Notes: a model not told the origin generated them from the sequence alone. 64,000 nt of DNA from Coenobita brevimanus (GCA_032717465.1 CM064681.1:10611832-10675831), one strand, 5' to 3'. Positions 43,317 to 55,947 are shown, counted from the first letter of the stretch. Made by a program: numbers and translations.

Positions 43317-43496
43317 CACCCGAGTGACTCTTGCACCAGACCCGCCAACAAGCCAGTGTTTAGGGCCGCTCTACAGGCTGAGGTTGACGAAGGAGGTCCA
43401 TTTCTCACCGTCGACCTCACCAACACACGGAGGTCTGCCAGCGCCCTACTCATGCACCTAACTGAATTATTTCTTTCTATTTTTGAACCAGAATAG
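43317..43496 (+). CDS. Candidate terminal coding exon, product unknown
   Basis: A pyrimidine-rich tract ends in ATCTGCAG at 43316, a strong splice acceptor. From 43317 exactly 60 codons run in frame to TAG at 43494-43496. The 59 residues have ordinary protein composition: HPSDSCTRPANKPVFRAAL, then EVDEGGPFLTVDLTNTRRSA, then a Leu-rich LMHLTELFLSIF. AATAAA words lie at 44222 and 44237 before an A-run and could serve as polyadenylation signals after a long 3' UTR. No domain is recognised. A minus-strand frame (43307-43537) overlaps but looks less natural. Evidence is splice context plus composition only. Confidence 0.35.
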   Translation, partial: HPSDSCTRPANKPVFRAALQAEVDEGGPFLTVDLTNTRRSASALLMHLTELFLSIFEPE

Positions 43497-44395
43497 CACT
43501 TCATCTTCAGGACACCCAGACAGCGCTTCGTTTTCATCTCTGCGCGTAAATGAGGAGTGGGGTCGCCTTGGTGGTCCGCCGCTGGTGCTGATGTCGTGCC
43601 AGTTGTGATATCTGTGGCAGGAATATTTCATCCTGTGGCTTGTATTTCCCCGGTGTGGAGGTCGTAGTCAGGGGTTAAGCACTTCGCCATTGACATGTCT
43701 GATGGCGCTTAAGGTAAAGTATATATAGCATTTTTGTTGTTCAGGGCTACATCGATTGAACAATTGTGAGGACCCGCTAGCAATCAAAGAATTTTATGAA
43801 CATCATCCTCATTAACCTTACTTTATTTCCTACCTTACTTATGCATGGAATGGGACAGATCTAATATCAAGAACAGCAATACGCAAAAATAGGATAACTA
43901 TCAAGAGAGCGGCAAGTTAAATGAGTCACATTCATGTATTCCTCATTTAGGCCTTCAAAATTCTCTGTTTCACCTCAGAGACCAAATGATCCACACAAAA
44001 GTATGTTTCAGTGTGCCTAGGGGAAAGAAGTCATTAGTAGGTAAAAAAGGGTGCAATCCCTGCCATATACATAGTCATACGTGTTTTAGTCCATTTTTGT
44101 TCTACTGTTATTACCCTATGCAGATGCATCACCACAGTCGTAAACCTCTGGAGCATTGTGGGCAAATTAAAATGCCGTTCATTATGGATGTTCATAATTC
44201 ACTGAGCAGCCATGCAAGCAAAATAAAGTGCACTTGAATAAAAAAAAAATAGCAAAACAATAACTTGCAAAATTTACTCCCCAGAAATTCAAGAAATTAA
44301 AGAGTTAACGGGAAAACAGAGACTCGAAACAAAGGAAACGAGAGAAGAGCTGAGAAAACACAGAATGGCAAGCAAAAAGAGAGAGCGAGCTAGCG

Positions 44396-44398
<3 letters not shown>
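43497..44398. other. Unassigned; possible 3' UTR of exon candidate
   Basis: Mixed sequence without repeats. It contains two AATAAA words just before a run of A near 44240, compatible with a transcript end, but this depends wholly on the upstream exon being real. Confidence 0.25.

Positions 44399-44444
<46 letters not shown>
44399..44444 (+). repeat. (GA)n microsatellite
   Basis: About 46 bases of GA dinucleotide, preceded by a GAGCGAGCTAGCGAGCGAGA patch. Confidence 0.95.
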
Positions 44445-44446
<2 letters not shown>

Positions 44447-45384
44447 AAGACTTGAAAGCAGGAGAGAACAGAACACCGCAAATGGTTACCAAAAAGTCCA
44501 TGAAGAATTAGGGGCCCCTCCCCTCCCCTCAGCCAGTCACCCCACACCAGCCTTGAAGTTCCGAGGGGGGAGTAAGCTAGAAAAACCACCATGAAGAAGA
44601 AAACCAGGAGAAACGCAAGTCGGTCCGTTTGACAGGCACGCAGTCACGGTGAGTTGAAGATCAGACCAGGACGCGGCTGAGACAAAAACAGGATATGGAG
44701 AGAGTTGCCAAGCTAAGTCCACAATTAGTCTCAACTTCCCCCCAATATGGTGTTAGAATTTGCCAACCACGAAAGCGTCTAAGAAATCATTAACGATACT
44801 GCTAAACTTGCTCGAATATCGCCTATGTTTGGTCAAGAGTATAGAAATTGTCGCCAGACGGAAACGAACATCTCCAGAATATGATATGTGCAGGAAGAAA
44901 TGGAACAGCGATCGAAATGATATCTGGGCAAAAACAAGATCGCATGGAAACAAAAACCCGATGGGAAACACAGATAGCTGAAAAAAAAAAATAAAAAAAA
45001 AATGCCTGAAATTACGGTTGTTAAGTTGGTGACTGGTTACTGTTTGGTAAGAGGATGACTTGATGGAAAATCTTGTCAGGCACGAGTGTAAAAATTATCA
45101 TGAATTATTATGAATATAAAGTGAATGGATATTTTTATTGTTGTTGCATTTTCTCTAGTAATTTCAACTTAGTTGTTGGGCAAAAGGATGACTTTAGGGT
45201 AAATGGGGTCACACGGGAGTGTAAAGATTTTCATGAGTTGTAATGTATTAACAGTAAATGTTAAGTATAATTGGTGGAAGGATGCAAGGAAGAGGTGGAG
45301 GAAATTAAGTTATGAATCAGAAGCTAAGACTCTGGTAATATAGATTTTTTTTTTTTTTTTGCGCTTGTCATTTAAGGATATTAA
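44445..45384. other. Unassigned sequence
   Basis: Mixed, with A-runs near 44980-45001 and a T-run near 45347-45360. Nothing supported. Confidence 0.4.
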
Positions 45385-45482
45385 TCTTTTGAGTACTGGA
45401 GTTTTTCAAGAGTTGAATATAATAGTCTGGCGTTAGCAAGAAAAAACAAGAAAATATGGGCCCATGGCAATGAAAGGGTTAA
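45385..45482 (+). repeat. Palindromic family P copy
   Basis: AGAGTTGAATATAATAGTC followed by TGGCGTTAGCAAGAA in the core, and GGCAATGAAAGGGTTAA at the right end. The core and right end are well kept. Confidence 0.65.
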
Positions 45483-46660
45483 TCTCTCCCATCCCTTTAT
45501 CTCCCTTCTTTCCTCCACCTCATCCTTTCCCTCCCTTCACCTAAACCTTCCCCCTCCACCTCAACTTCTTCCGCCCTCCACCTCGACCTTCCCTCCCCCA
45601 GCATCAGTCTTCTAATCTCTCAACTTTTTCACCCTCCCTCACCCTCGTTTCGTCCCTTCATCTACTTAGCTCCTCCACCCTGCTTTACCCTTCCACCTTG
45701 CTTCACTCTGTCATCTGCTTCGCTCCTCACTCTGCTTCAACGCTCCGCCCGGCTTCACCTTTGTACCCATCAACCTTGCTTCAGCTCTCTTCCTTGCTTC
45801 ACCATTGCTTCACCCCTCACCGCTTTACCTCCTTCCTTGCTTTGTTGCTTTCTCCGTCTTACCTCCCCCATTGCCTGCGTCACACTCTATGCCTCCCTCT
45901 GCCGACTCTCTCCTCCATTTCCTCTTCTTCGCCCCCCCACCCCTCCCTTTGGCAAAGCATACTTCATCGCCTCCCTTCACCTATTTCAACACTCCACTCT
46001 GTTTCACCCTTCCCTTTGCTTCACCTTTTCTCCACTCCCCAGGCCTCACCCCTTCCCCAGATTCAACCCGGTCAGCTCAACCCCTCACTTCATCAACATC
46101 ATCCCTCATACCCCTGTCCACCAACTACACCTGCTCTCCCCAGTTCCCCCTTCACCCTACTTCACCTCACCCTACTTCACTCCCCACCTCTTTATGAACG
46201 TCACCCTTCCACCTCTCGTCCCGTTATCCTCCTTCTCCCCTTTACCTCTTTCTCCCCTTTCCTTCTTTATCTCAAACTCCCTCTCTCGACTTTAATCACT
46301 TCTTCTTTCGCTCGTCCTTAAACTTTCCTTTCCTCCATGTCAAAATCCTCATTCCTCCACCTCATCGACCTCTCTCTCTCTGCTCATTACCTTAATTTCC
46401 CATCGATTCACTTCAGTCACCTTAACTTCCCTCCACTTCCAACTCCCTGTCTCCTCCTCCCCAGCGTCACTTTCCCTTACCGTCAACCACTCCCCCTTTC
46501 CTCCACTTTAACTCCTCCTTCCCCCAGCTTCCTTCATCTCAATCTCAACCTTCCTTCCACCCCAAACCCTTCTTTCTTTCACCACGACTAGCTTTCCCTT
46601 CACTTTAGTCTCTCCCCCCACCATCTCAACTTCCCTCTCTCTCTTGCACCCCGCCACCTC
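45483..46660. repeat. CT-rich block, about 1.2 kb
   Basis: Pyrimidine-rich + strand with recurrent CTTCACC, CTCCACC, CCTTGCTTCA and CTTCCC words, which suggests a decayed short-unit minisatellite. Three + frames of 130-207 codons overlap each other in different phases, as expected for biased sequence and not for a gene. Confidence 0.85.
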
Positions 46661-46863
46661 TCCCCCGGTCCAAGAAGTGAGTGGGTGTCCAGCTATCGCC
46701 CCATCTGCACGGCGGGTCACGGAGCAGCAATAAAAGACAGTATAAGGCCACAGCAGGGCAGGGCGACACGGCACACACTGAAGCCACTAATATCACCAGC
46801 CTCAGCACCAATATACACACTCCATTATTGCGCAGAAACTGATAGTCATTTGTAAGGCGTGTC

Positions 46864-46865
<2 letters not shown>

Positions 46866-46933
<68 letters not shown>

Positions 46934-46938
46934 GCAAA

Positions 46939-46985
<47 letters not shown>
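46866..46985 (+). repeat. (GA)n-(CAGA)n-(GT)n compound microsatellite
   Basis: About 54 bases of GA, a short CAGA run, AGGCAAACA, then about 44 bases of GT. Confidence 0.95.
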
Positions 46986-46986
<1 letters not shown>

Positions 46987-47552
46987 AAAAATGAGAAATG
47001 ATATGAGGATTTATGGAAAACGGGAAACAGGTAAAATCCGTCTTCAAGAAATTGTTGAGTATCTGTAGATGTGACCGAAATTATGCTTTTCCTTTTGTTA
47101 ACAAGTATGGAGGATGTTAGGAAACCAGGTGAACAGATTTTGGAACGGGTAATGGAGGAAATATGTGCTTAAAAAGGAAGTCATCTCGTCTGAAGTGAAA
47201 GGCTAGTTCACTGTAAAATAATGGAAAGATTTCGGATTACGTGTCCAAAAGTGGAAATAGAAACGAATTTCTTGGTGATTAATTGCCAACAGTATTTAAA
47301 AAGGCATGAGTTAAAGGAAATATAGTGATAAGGAATTATTTTTGATGCAGAGTTAACTTTGAGTATGAGGATGGAATCAGTAATGGTTTATAACTCGTGG
47401 GTGACGTGTAAAATAAGACAGGAGCTACTGTTGAAGATTACTGAAACTCGGCAGCATGTGTGGGGCAGAAATTGTAATAGTGAGTTACTTTTCGTGTGTG
47501 CAAGGAATTTCAGGACTTAAATATCAGTAAAATCCAAAGTACAGTACAAAAA

Positions 47553-47586
<34 letters not shown>

Positions 47587-48380
47587 GAACCTCCTTTCCC
47601 ACCCAAGGGCAGGGTGAAGAGTAGCAATGTCCAGACAGCACAAACTTGCCCAATCCAGTAGGCCAAACTTCCATTCACTCATCATTCAAGCCCCCGGAAT
47701 CGTAAAAACTGAAACACAATGAAAAACTTCGGGAATAATTTTTGAGTAGCAATTAGCTTTGAAGTCGACATATATTGTAGAAAATGTATATTGAGAAAAA
47801 AAAAATATAGCTTTATCAAAGTTATTCCAGGTATGTAGAATTGCAGAAATCGTAGGCTGTACATTCATGGAAAAGAATACGAAGAGGGAACATTTGATGG
47901 ATGCATTTTGGATCAAGAAGGATGCAGTTGGAATAAAGACAAACAGGTAAAAAAATATATAACTAGAATTTTCGAAAAAACTAACGCAGCAACGTAGAAC
48001 TGTAAGACACAAAGCTGACAATATTCACACATGGAAAGAGGAAACGAGGAAGAGACATTTGACGGATACATTTGGGAAGTGGGAAAGTGGTCCTTGGCGG
48101 ATGTATTTGGAGAAGTAGGAAAGTCGGGAATCACTGTAAATAATAGATAATGAGGCACAGAAGTACATAACAGGGAGAACTAAGGAAAGCTTTGCGGATG
48201 GGGAGACGGTCCTGAGGTGGGGATTAGGTCTGCAGAAAGAAATATGTGCCATAATGGAGGTGTAGGAAGCGAGAGGATAGAAAATTAATAGGAGATGTGT
48301 TTTGATGTAAGTTTTTATTTTGAGCAATTCGTTTGTTTGCAGAACATATGTCAGTTGCTATTGCTAGATTTTGTTGTGTA
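46986..48380. other. Unassigned sequence
   Basis: Mixed, AG-leaning, with (ATC)n at 47558-47585. Between 47690 and 48070 pairs of similar words recur (GACACAATGAAAAACTTCGG-type and TTTGATGGATGCATTTGG/TTTGACGGATACATTTGG). These suggest a degenerate direct duplication of about 160 bases that I could not delimit. Confidence 0.35.
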
Positions 48381-48392
48381 ATAGCATAATAT

Positions 48393-48596
48393 TTGGACGT
48401 TTATGGACAACATATCATTCTTGCAAAGGAGGCGGAGGAAGAGTGTATTTTTACCAGCACTTGCCTGTTTGTGACTTCAGATTTTCTTCGCGACCTATAT
48501 GCTTTGAATGATGTGTCAGTAGAGGAAGCCTTTTGCGAGTATGTCGAAATACATAACTTTGAAGCTGGACGAGCATGGATGAGTGTCTGGTTCAGG
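48393..48596 (+). CDS. Open frame ending in a splice-donor-like site (doubtful)
   Basis: 68 codons of protein-like composition (GQHIILAKEAEEECIF, FLRDLYALNDVSVEEAF) end exactly at TTCAG/GTAAGT, a textbook donor. However, the first codon is TTG, no in-frame ATG occurs near the left end, and no convincing acceptor lies between the upstream in-frame TAA (48387) and the frame. It may be a coincidence or part of an exon with a later acceptor. No homolog is recognised. Confidence 0.15.
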
Positions 48597-49066
48597 TAAG
48601 TGCGGTTGACACTGTATATGGAATGTATCTACATATATATGCCAAAGTAAAAATTTAAGTGGGTCTATTGAATTAAAGGGGAAAATTTCTGTCATTCCCT
48701 CACCCAACCTTTCTCTTCCTCTATTTCAGTCTTTTTTTTTTTTTCTTTCGTCAGAAGTTTTCTCCTCTTTTTATTTCAAGTTTTTTGTGTCTGTACAGCC
48801 TCCGTCTCTATCCACCTCCCTGAATTTTTCTTTCTACTGCTGGATTTTGAGTTGGGTTAGTTTAAGTTGAAATCGAGTGGGAGTGTTTGTAGTATTAAGA
48901 GTGTATGGTTTGAGGTCATGGATAACTTGTATAGAAGAGGGACAGGGATAGGCGCATGTTGGTGAGGGGAAAGTGTGCACTCCAGATGTAGATGTTACAG
49001 AGCTTTACGCTACAGTAGGCTGATGAGTATGGTGACGACGTTGTGGCGTATTCGTTGATATGGATG

Positions 49067-49168
<102 letters not shown>

Positions 49169-49259
49169 CTTTGATTAACTATGCATACATGTGAACGACT
49201 GAAAGCATGTAAGGTGTGAATATTTGCAATGTACGAAGGAAAAGATCTGGCTGATGATA

Positions 49260-49745
49260 CCTCCAAGTGTGAGTAAGATGGTGCAGCTGTGGTGGATGTT
49301 GATGTGTATGTACGAGTGTGGGTGTGAATAGTTGTGGGTGTGGCAAGGTGGAAAGATGTGGGTGTGGGTGTCGGCAGATATGGATGTAGACATGTGAGAG
49401 TGTGGCAGATGTAAATACGATGCAAATGTGGATATTATGTGCGAGTATTGATGGGTATGAGTTTGGATAGGTGTGGGTGTGTATAAGTACAGGATTGGAC
49501 GGGTGTGGGCAAATGCTGGTGTAGGTAAGTGTGGGTGTGAGAAAGTGTGGTTGTGAGCAGGTGTGGGTGTGGGCAGGTATGAGTGTGAGAGGGTGTGAGT
49601 GTGCCCTGGTGTTGGTGTGAACATGTATGGGTGTGAGCAGGTGTGGACGTGGGCTAGTGTAGGTGTGGATGGGTGTGGGAGTGGGCAGGTGTGGATGTGG
49701 GCGGTTGTGGGCAGGTGTGGGTGTGGATGGGTGTGGGTTTAGGCG
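49260..49745 (+). repeat. GTGTGGG minisatellite
   Basis: Degenerate units such as GTGTGGGTGTGGGCAG, roughly 12-24 bases long, some carrying GGTATGAGTGTGA variants. The minus-strand frames, rich in Thr/His/Pro/Ser, are repeat translations. Confidence 0.85.
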
Positions 49746-50429
49746 TGTCTCACTTCAGCCTTGACAAATGACTTAAGCGCAACAAGTAATTAGGCCAACA
49801 CCCGAACTGACCCCTCTAAGACCTGGCCTCCTCCCAAACTGCCACTTAAAACATAAAGTAACTGCATATTGTTTTCGCGTTCTGGTTTCAGGTTAATCTT
49901 ACTTTCAGATGTTCTCGCTTTCATTTCTCTTTCCACTTCATCCATAACTATCGTGAGTAGCCATAGGAACATCTCACATCCAGGCTCCATGCTGTGCCAA
50001 CCACTTACCTTCCAATTCACTTGCAGAAATATTTCATTGTTCTTATATTTGCATTAATTCATGTACTCTTACCGTGCCATATGTTTGGCAGCGAGTCAGT
50101 AAACCTTGTACTTTATAAACTCCCTCACGAAATACTGCTTTTGTGTTCTTGTACCTGGGTTGAAATCTGAAGCAAAAAAAGATGACCTGATAGGAAAATG
50201 GTATGGATCATAGTTACCAGGCAATCCATATGAGTGCAGTGTCAAGAGTATATATTGATGAAACCACGTTGTTGATTACGCGTACGTATGTAATTTCTGC
50301 ATCTCGTTTTCGTTGTTTTCTCCCCCGTTTAAAATGTAAGGAAACGATACAGTCCTTACAGTTATAGTCCATACCAAGATTCATTTGTCTTATGATTACT
50401 GCTGAGGAGAACTTAAAAATATGACTATT

Positions 50430-50535
50430 GACTGTCATAGAAGAAGACGAAGAAGAAGACGAAGAAGGAGGAGGAGGAGGAGGAGAAGACGAAGAAGAGG
50501 AAGGAAGAGGAGGAGGAGGAGAAGAAGAAGAGCCT
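50430..50535 (+). repeat. GAA/GGA trinucleotide-type repeat
   Basis: GAAGAAGACGAAGAAG then GGAGGAGGAGG. Poly-acidic (+) and poly-Ser/Phe (-) frames are translations of the repeat. Confidence 0.9.
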
Positions 50536-50849
50536 AGAATAATGCATAATGACTGCCCTAGAGTCATTAATGCAGATAGACAGTTTTTGCTGTGCACGTG
50601 TAAGAGCAAGAGTAATTGACATTATCCACTAGTTTAATGTTTGAGCTTGAGATTATGTACTATGGCTGGCATGATCCAAACGCTTAACTTGCCTGACCCT
50701 GTGATCGAAGCTGTTATTAAAGAAAATATGTAGACTGTATTGGTTATAATATGATCTCAGAATAGGACATTTGCTTTGCCTAAGATAAGAATAGCAACAT
50801 CTTTGCGTACGGTAGATTGCAAAAGACCGAGCCCCTCCCTTCATTGCAT

Positions 50850-51065
50850 GGGTAACCCCTTCACTAGAATTACTAATTTTGGAATTCAGTTAGATTACAA
50901 GTAAACAATTATATTCATGTTTACCATTGCCTTAAAACTATGAAGCGTTAATGAAGGCTAAACGAAACCCTTCCAGTTCGTGAAAAATATCCAAAGCTGA
51001 ATAAAATCGTGTGGCATCAGCAAGAATGTAATAAAAGTGACGTTTCTCGACCAAAAAGAGTTAAT
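50850..51065 (+). repeat. Palindromic family P, partial then full copy
   Basis: A partial unit begins AACCCCTTCACTAGAATTAC at 50855. The full copy (50967-51065) has AACCCTTCCAGTTCG, then AGCTGAATAAAATCGTGTGG and CATCAGCAAGAATG, ending AGAGTTAATGG. Confidence 0.6.
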
Positions 51066-51159
51066 GGAGTATTTGGCTCAGCGCTCTTGTCTAGTCACGA
51101 CATGCCACTTTTTTGCCCGCCTAAACTTTCTTGCAGGCCTTGCTCAAACCATCAACACT

Positions 51160-51840
51160 CTAGGTCACAGTGCCGGTTTACAGTTCCAGTTCACAGTTAA
51201 TAGTTCCAGTTCACAGCTGTTTAATTTAGTACCAGTTCACTGTTCCATTTCACAGCTGGAGATCTTAGTTCCAGTTCTTAGTACAAGTTCACCGTTGTAG
51301 GTCTTAATTCACAGTTCTAGATCACAGTTGTAGATCTCCATTCCAGTTCACAGTTTCAATTCACAGTTCCTGATCGAGGCTACGGATGTTGGTTCTAATT
51401 TACGGTTCACTGATACAGTTTACAGTTCCAGGTCTCAGTCTAGTTCCCAGTGCACAGTTCCAGTCCATAATTCCAGTTCACTGTTCACACTACTGGGTCA
51501 TATTTCACAGTTCCAGTTGACAGTGCCAGTTCCCAGTTCCTGTTATCGGCTCCGGTTCCCAGTTAAGAGTTCTAGTGCACAGTTCACACTCCCAGTTCAC
51601 ACAGGTCCAAGTCATAGTTCTGCTTAATTGTATTTCACAGTCCCGGTTTATAGCATACACTTCCAGTTCACAGTTCTGTTTCACATTCCCTCTTCACAGT
51701 TCCAGTTCACAGTTCATAGCTCCCAGTTCACAGCTCACAGTTCACAGTTCCAGTTCACAGTTCATAGCTCACAGTTCCAGTTCACCGTTCATAGCTCACA
51801 GTTCCAGTTCACCGTTCTTAGCTCACAGTCTGGGGGTAAT
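51160..51840 (+). repeat. CAGTTCCAGTTCACAGTT minisatellite
   Basis: Dozens of degenerate units of 6-20 bases built from AGTTCCAGTTCAC and CATAGCTCACAG. The array is most regular at 51680-51830. Ser/Gln/Phe/Thr frames are translations of the array. Confidence 0.9.
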
Positions 51841-52849
51841 TTCATTTTACTCATATAAATTTTTGGTTAATACCCTGAAAAACTTCCCCGACCCTTGACT
51901 TCGAGATACTGTGAAGACCATGGGTGTGAAAGGAGGTCATCAGCCAGTAGTGTCCACACTGGGGGCACAGAGAGAGAAGGGCCCGAGAGAGATCAGAGTC
52001 GTATATCTTGAAGAGCCTGGAGCATGGCATGGTGGCGTCCAGGGCTACGTAGGTTATAACTGAAATAGAACAGGGCAATAACTGGAAATAAAAGGGCAAG
52101 AGCAAGAGTTACGGCAATGATTATATTCACACTAAGGTTGATCTGATAGCCAATTTCACACTGCATAGTAATTTGATGAGCTTTATCCCTGATCTTACAG
52201 CTTAATACACTTGCTTATAAAAAAGGGACGGCCGAAGTGAATTATACGTCATGGAGAATAATGACGTTAAAACTTAATATTGTATATATAGCCTGTGTTG
52301 TAGATAAGACAATCGTCCATTATACTGTAATTTTTATCAAACTCATGGTCATCATCGTCATGTTTATAGATGTGCTGAATTAACTGAAAATGAAAAGGCC
52401 CTTACGTAGCGAAATCTTACTCAAACGAAAACATGATTTAAAATGTTGATGGTATTTCAAGAATTTATCATCAGCAGAAGTATTTGTTAACTGTACAGAA
52501 GGACAATAGTAAATATATAAGCGTCAGTGAGCGAGATAGCCTAACATCGGCAAGGAGTAGCTTAGTATTACATATATTCGTAATCAGGAGAAATATTTAT
52601 TACCAGTATTACATGTATTACGACACCCACGAGCAGTACAGACGAGCAATAATCCCAGAAACGGTAAGGTAGACTGACCCTGACAAGAATCAGAACTGTA
52701 TTTTGTATTAGTGCTTTATAGATTGCATACGACCCGGAGAAATACAGAAGGATTGTAATATATTCTGGTATTTCTGTAAGTGAGAGTGAGGTAGTCTGTT
52801 GCTGCCAAGAATCAGAGGTCCCGTATTTTCCAATTCATTCCTTTAACTT

Positions 52850-53035
52850 GGCCCAAAATTTCGTCCTTCTTCAGCTTATTTCGCGTAGATCAGTGACAGA
52901 AAATGATTCCTGCGGCTCTGCATCCTTTCCGTAACACTTCTTCACGACCAGCGTCATATTCCAGTGTTAATCTATCGTTGGTGCTCGATACTGATGATAG
53001 ATGGAAGTAATAGACCAGGTTAGAGTAAAAAGAGT
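52850..53035 (-). pseudogene. Coding-like repeat family D, copy 4
   Basis: A minus-strand frame reads YSFYSNL, HLSSVSSTNDRLTLEYDAG, then REEVLRKGCRA, ending soon after in a stop (FCH then TGA). It aligns without gaps to CSFYFDL ... HLSTFNASCNNKLTLEYNAG and HEELLWKGC of the 10-kb copy. It lacks the cysteines seen there except the KGC one. Downstream of the stop, similarity to the other copies continues. Confidence 0.55.
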
Positions 53036-53430
53036 AATTTTTTATATTACATACAACTCAGGGAAGCACAGACAGGCAATAACAGACAGGTACAGGTGAG
53101 AGTGAGGTAGCCTGACTGGCCTGTAGTGTAAGTATGAACGGCCAGACAGGAGCCAGTAGGGAGAGCGTAGTGGCTTGATCTATCAGCCTTTTCCCGTTTT
53201 AACAATAGGTCCTGTAAAGAGGAAGAGGAAAACACGAGAGTTACGCCCCCATAAATACGGCTTTTTATTTAGCCTTAAGTATCAGTATATTCCAAAGGCG
53301 TATAATTTAAACGCTGGCGTGGGGTGTAAGGCTGCTACACAGTGTAATGAAGAGAGGCACAGCTTCGGGGTATTGGCAAGACTTACCTTATGGCTGGGGT
53401 GTAAGTGATTTCATGGTGCGAGTTACGGAC

Positions 53431-53604
<174 letters not shown>

Positions 53605-53681
53605 CTTATTTCTGGTGTTTTGTAGTAACGCCGTGACTACTTGATCCTGCCTGATTGTCCCTAAATTCTGTACAACCTAGG

Positions 53682-53719
<38 letters not shown>

Positions 53720-54410
53720 AGAAGACAGAGAGAGAGAAATAACCAGCTAGCATAGTCTTTCAGTGCCATTAAATTCTCTTCACTGCGAAATGATTTATGA
53801 CGTCATTCATCACCAGAGGAAGTATTTACAAAGCATCTTAAGCCATTACCCAATAAATTAGAGCCCATAAAAATTAATTATTATCAGGAATAATTTACTC
53901 ACTCGTATTTTGACTTATAGCCCAACTTTAATTTTGGTTGTACAGTGTTTGGTTGGCTTTTCAGAAATCATTTATTTTCAGACGTATTAAAGATCACGTA
54001 AGTTTGGCTATGAAGTGACTGGTAGGTGTATGAATGAAGATAAATTATAAAAACGTAACCATGACGTGAGATCAAAAGAATTTAGGTGTACGGAAGCAGA
54101 GACTGAATCATCGTGGGCTCTGGAGGCTTGCTTACATCCTTTACTGTTTAATTCGGCATAGTGCTCTTTCTTATCCTCCTGTATGCTTTTCCATATATCT
54201 ACTTAATATTAACACTGCTTGCATCAGTAATAGGGAAGGGCACATTTATCATTTCCATAACTATCACCATCCTGTCTTTATTTACCGGTACTACAACAGA
54301 TGAAAGTGAACCGAAAACAGTTTCAAGAAAATGCTCCTATAAGAGACGAAACACGGCCGAATGAAATACAAGGCTTTTCTTCTGTTACTCCCTGTCTGCC
54401 GTCCATTATA
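53720..54410. other. Unassigned sequence
   Basis: AT-leaning sequence. A 67-codon frame at 54161-54364 begins with a hydrophobic segment, but it has no start or splice support. Confidence 0.35.
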
Positions 54411-54414
54411 TCAA

Positions 54415-54712
54415 TCCTCTCAAACACAGCCATTTATATGCTGAATAAAATCGTCTGGAGGTAGCAAAAATAAATCATAGTAATGCGGTCACAGTCAGGG
54501 GGTAAAATGCCCTATGCAGCAGTAGGGTACCAAAGGGTTTCCTTAAACTGAATGAAATCGTCTGCAGGTAGGAAGAAGACACTAAACTAAGAGCTCATCG
54601 AAGTGAAGGGTTAACACTCTCAGGCTCCCATGACTCACTCACCTAATTAAAATCGTCTGGCTTTAGCTGAACAAAAATACCAGAGAAGAGGCGACCATGA
54701 CAGGGAGAAATA
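54415..54712 (+). repeat. Palindromic family P, three forward copies in tandem
   Basis: Cores are AATAAAATCGTCTGGAGG (about 54444), AATGAAATCGTCTGCAGG (about 54551) and TTAAAATCGTCTGGCTTTAG (about 54646), spaced about 108 and 94 bases. Copies 1 and 2 end in CAGTCAGGGGGTAA and GAAGTGAAGGGTTAA. The direct tandem arrangement shows that the repeat can behave like a satellite. Confidence 0.7.
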
Positions 54713-54799
54713 TTTACTGGTAAGGAAGAGGTGTTAGGGAGCCTCCTAAACCCACGAGAACACGGCCACTGGGGTTTCCTTATAGCCACCAGCTAGTGT

Positions 54800-55275
54800 T
54801 CACATAACTCTTTCAGTACAAGGATGTATTTTTCACAACTCATGCTACCACTAGACAAAAATTTTTCCAGTTAGGAGTGACCTCTATCAGTGAAGGGATA
54901 CTGAAGGGTATATTAATCACAAGTAGTCTCTCTTAAGGTCAATAAAGCCTTCTAGGGTTACAGGCTGAAGAGAATTATAGTGATCACTTGGCTTGGAAAC
55001 ATTAGCCCTCTTGTTAGGCCATTGTACAGCGTGCTTTAATTTTCTCCTATGCAGTAACTTTCACTCACAATTATTTTACACTACGCAGTTATAGAGCAAA
55101 GCCTTACACCCGTCAGTGGGCTTTTTAGTTTATTCTTTCCTGCTAAAGGAGATCTCTGACAGTGAAGGGGCTAGAAGCGATGTCCTTGAGTTCCTTAACT
55201 ACCATGACTTCTTATTAATTACATTCCTGCTACCTTAGAAATCTCATCACGGTAGGACAAGACGGCTTGGAGTGG
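54800..55275. repeat. Decayed palindromic family P copies
   Basis: Three or four weak units, recognised by end words: CAACTCATGCTACC then ATCAGTGAAGGGAT, CCCGTCAGTGGGC then CTGACAGTGAAGGGGCTA, and CTACCATGACTTC then CATTCCTGCTACC. Assignment of each unit is tentative. Confidence 0.35.
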
Positions 55276-55453
55276 AGTTAGCAAGATGCCCATTGATAAT
55301 CATATTTTACACATCCACCACTTTACTGAGCTAGGATTTTTTAAGTAACAGGGAAGTGTGTTTATACTTGTTCAAGAATTTTTTTCTATGGGTCGTGATA
55401 GATATTACTTTCCATTTTTTCTTCCTGTAAAATGTATGATAGGTGCTCTGTTG

Positions 55454-55454
<1 letters not shown>

Positions 55455-55523
<69 letters not shown>
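55455..55523 (+). repeat. (GT)n microsatellite
   Basis: About 68 bases of GT. Confidence 0.95.
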
Positions 55524-55525
<2 letters not shown>

Positions 55526-55947
55526 TGAGTGTTCTTTCCCGTACAGCATTTTTTTACTTGGTGTCTATTTGTTTTCCATGTTTTGTGTGCTTCTGCTGCC
55601 CGTTTCATTGTTCCCGCCTTCATCCATTTGTGCTCCCCGACTCTCCCCTTCGTTAACACCTGTGAACAGCGGCGGCCCTGTTAGCCTCCCACCAATCCTC
55701 CGCTAACACTGTAAAAACTGGGGGAAGGATGCGTCCATTGTTGTCAATACAATAAACAAAAGCCAAGCAGAATGTGATAAATCCTTTTCTCCTCCATGTC
55801 AAGCAAAAACACATATATGCTCGTGGCCTCAGTACACATGGGCGATATATGCTTCTACATATACAGCGTTACAAACAGCCTCTAGAGTTTGCCTTACATA
55901 TTCTAAGGGATTCAAATATACATAGAAGGTTACACATACTTAAACTT

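Noticed and set aside
45698..46321. 207-codon plus frame
   Set aside because: CT-rich block with three overlapping open phases of similar composition. No start or splice context.
46728..46760. Core promoter (AATAAAAGACAG, TATAAGG words)
   Set aside because: There are isolated AT words only, with no associated transcript unit or initiator support.
49260..49745. Telomere-like GTGTGGG repeats
   Set aside because: The unit is irregular and is not the arthropod TTAGG telomere motif. It is interstitial minisatellite sequence.
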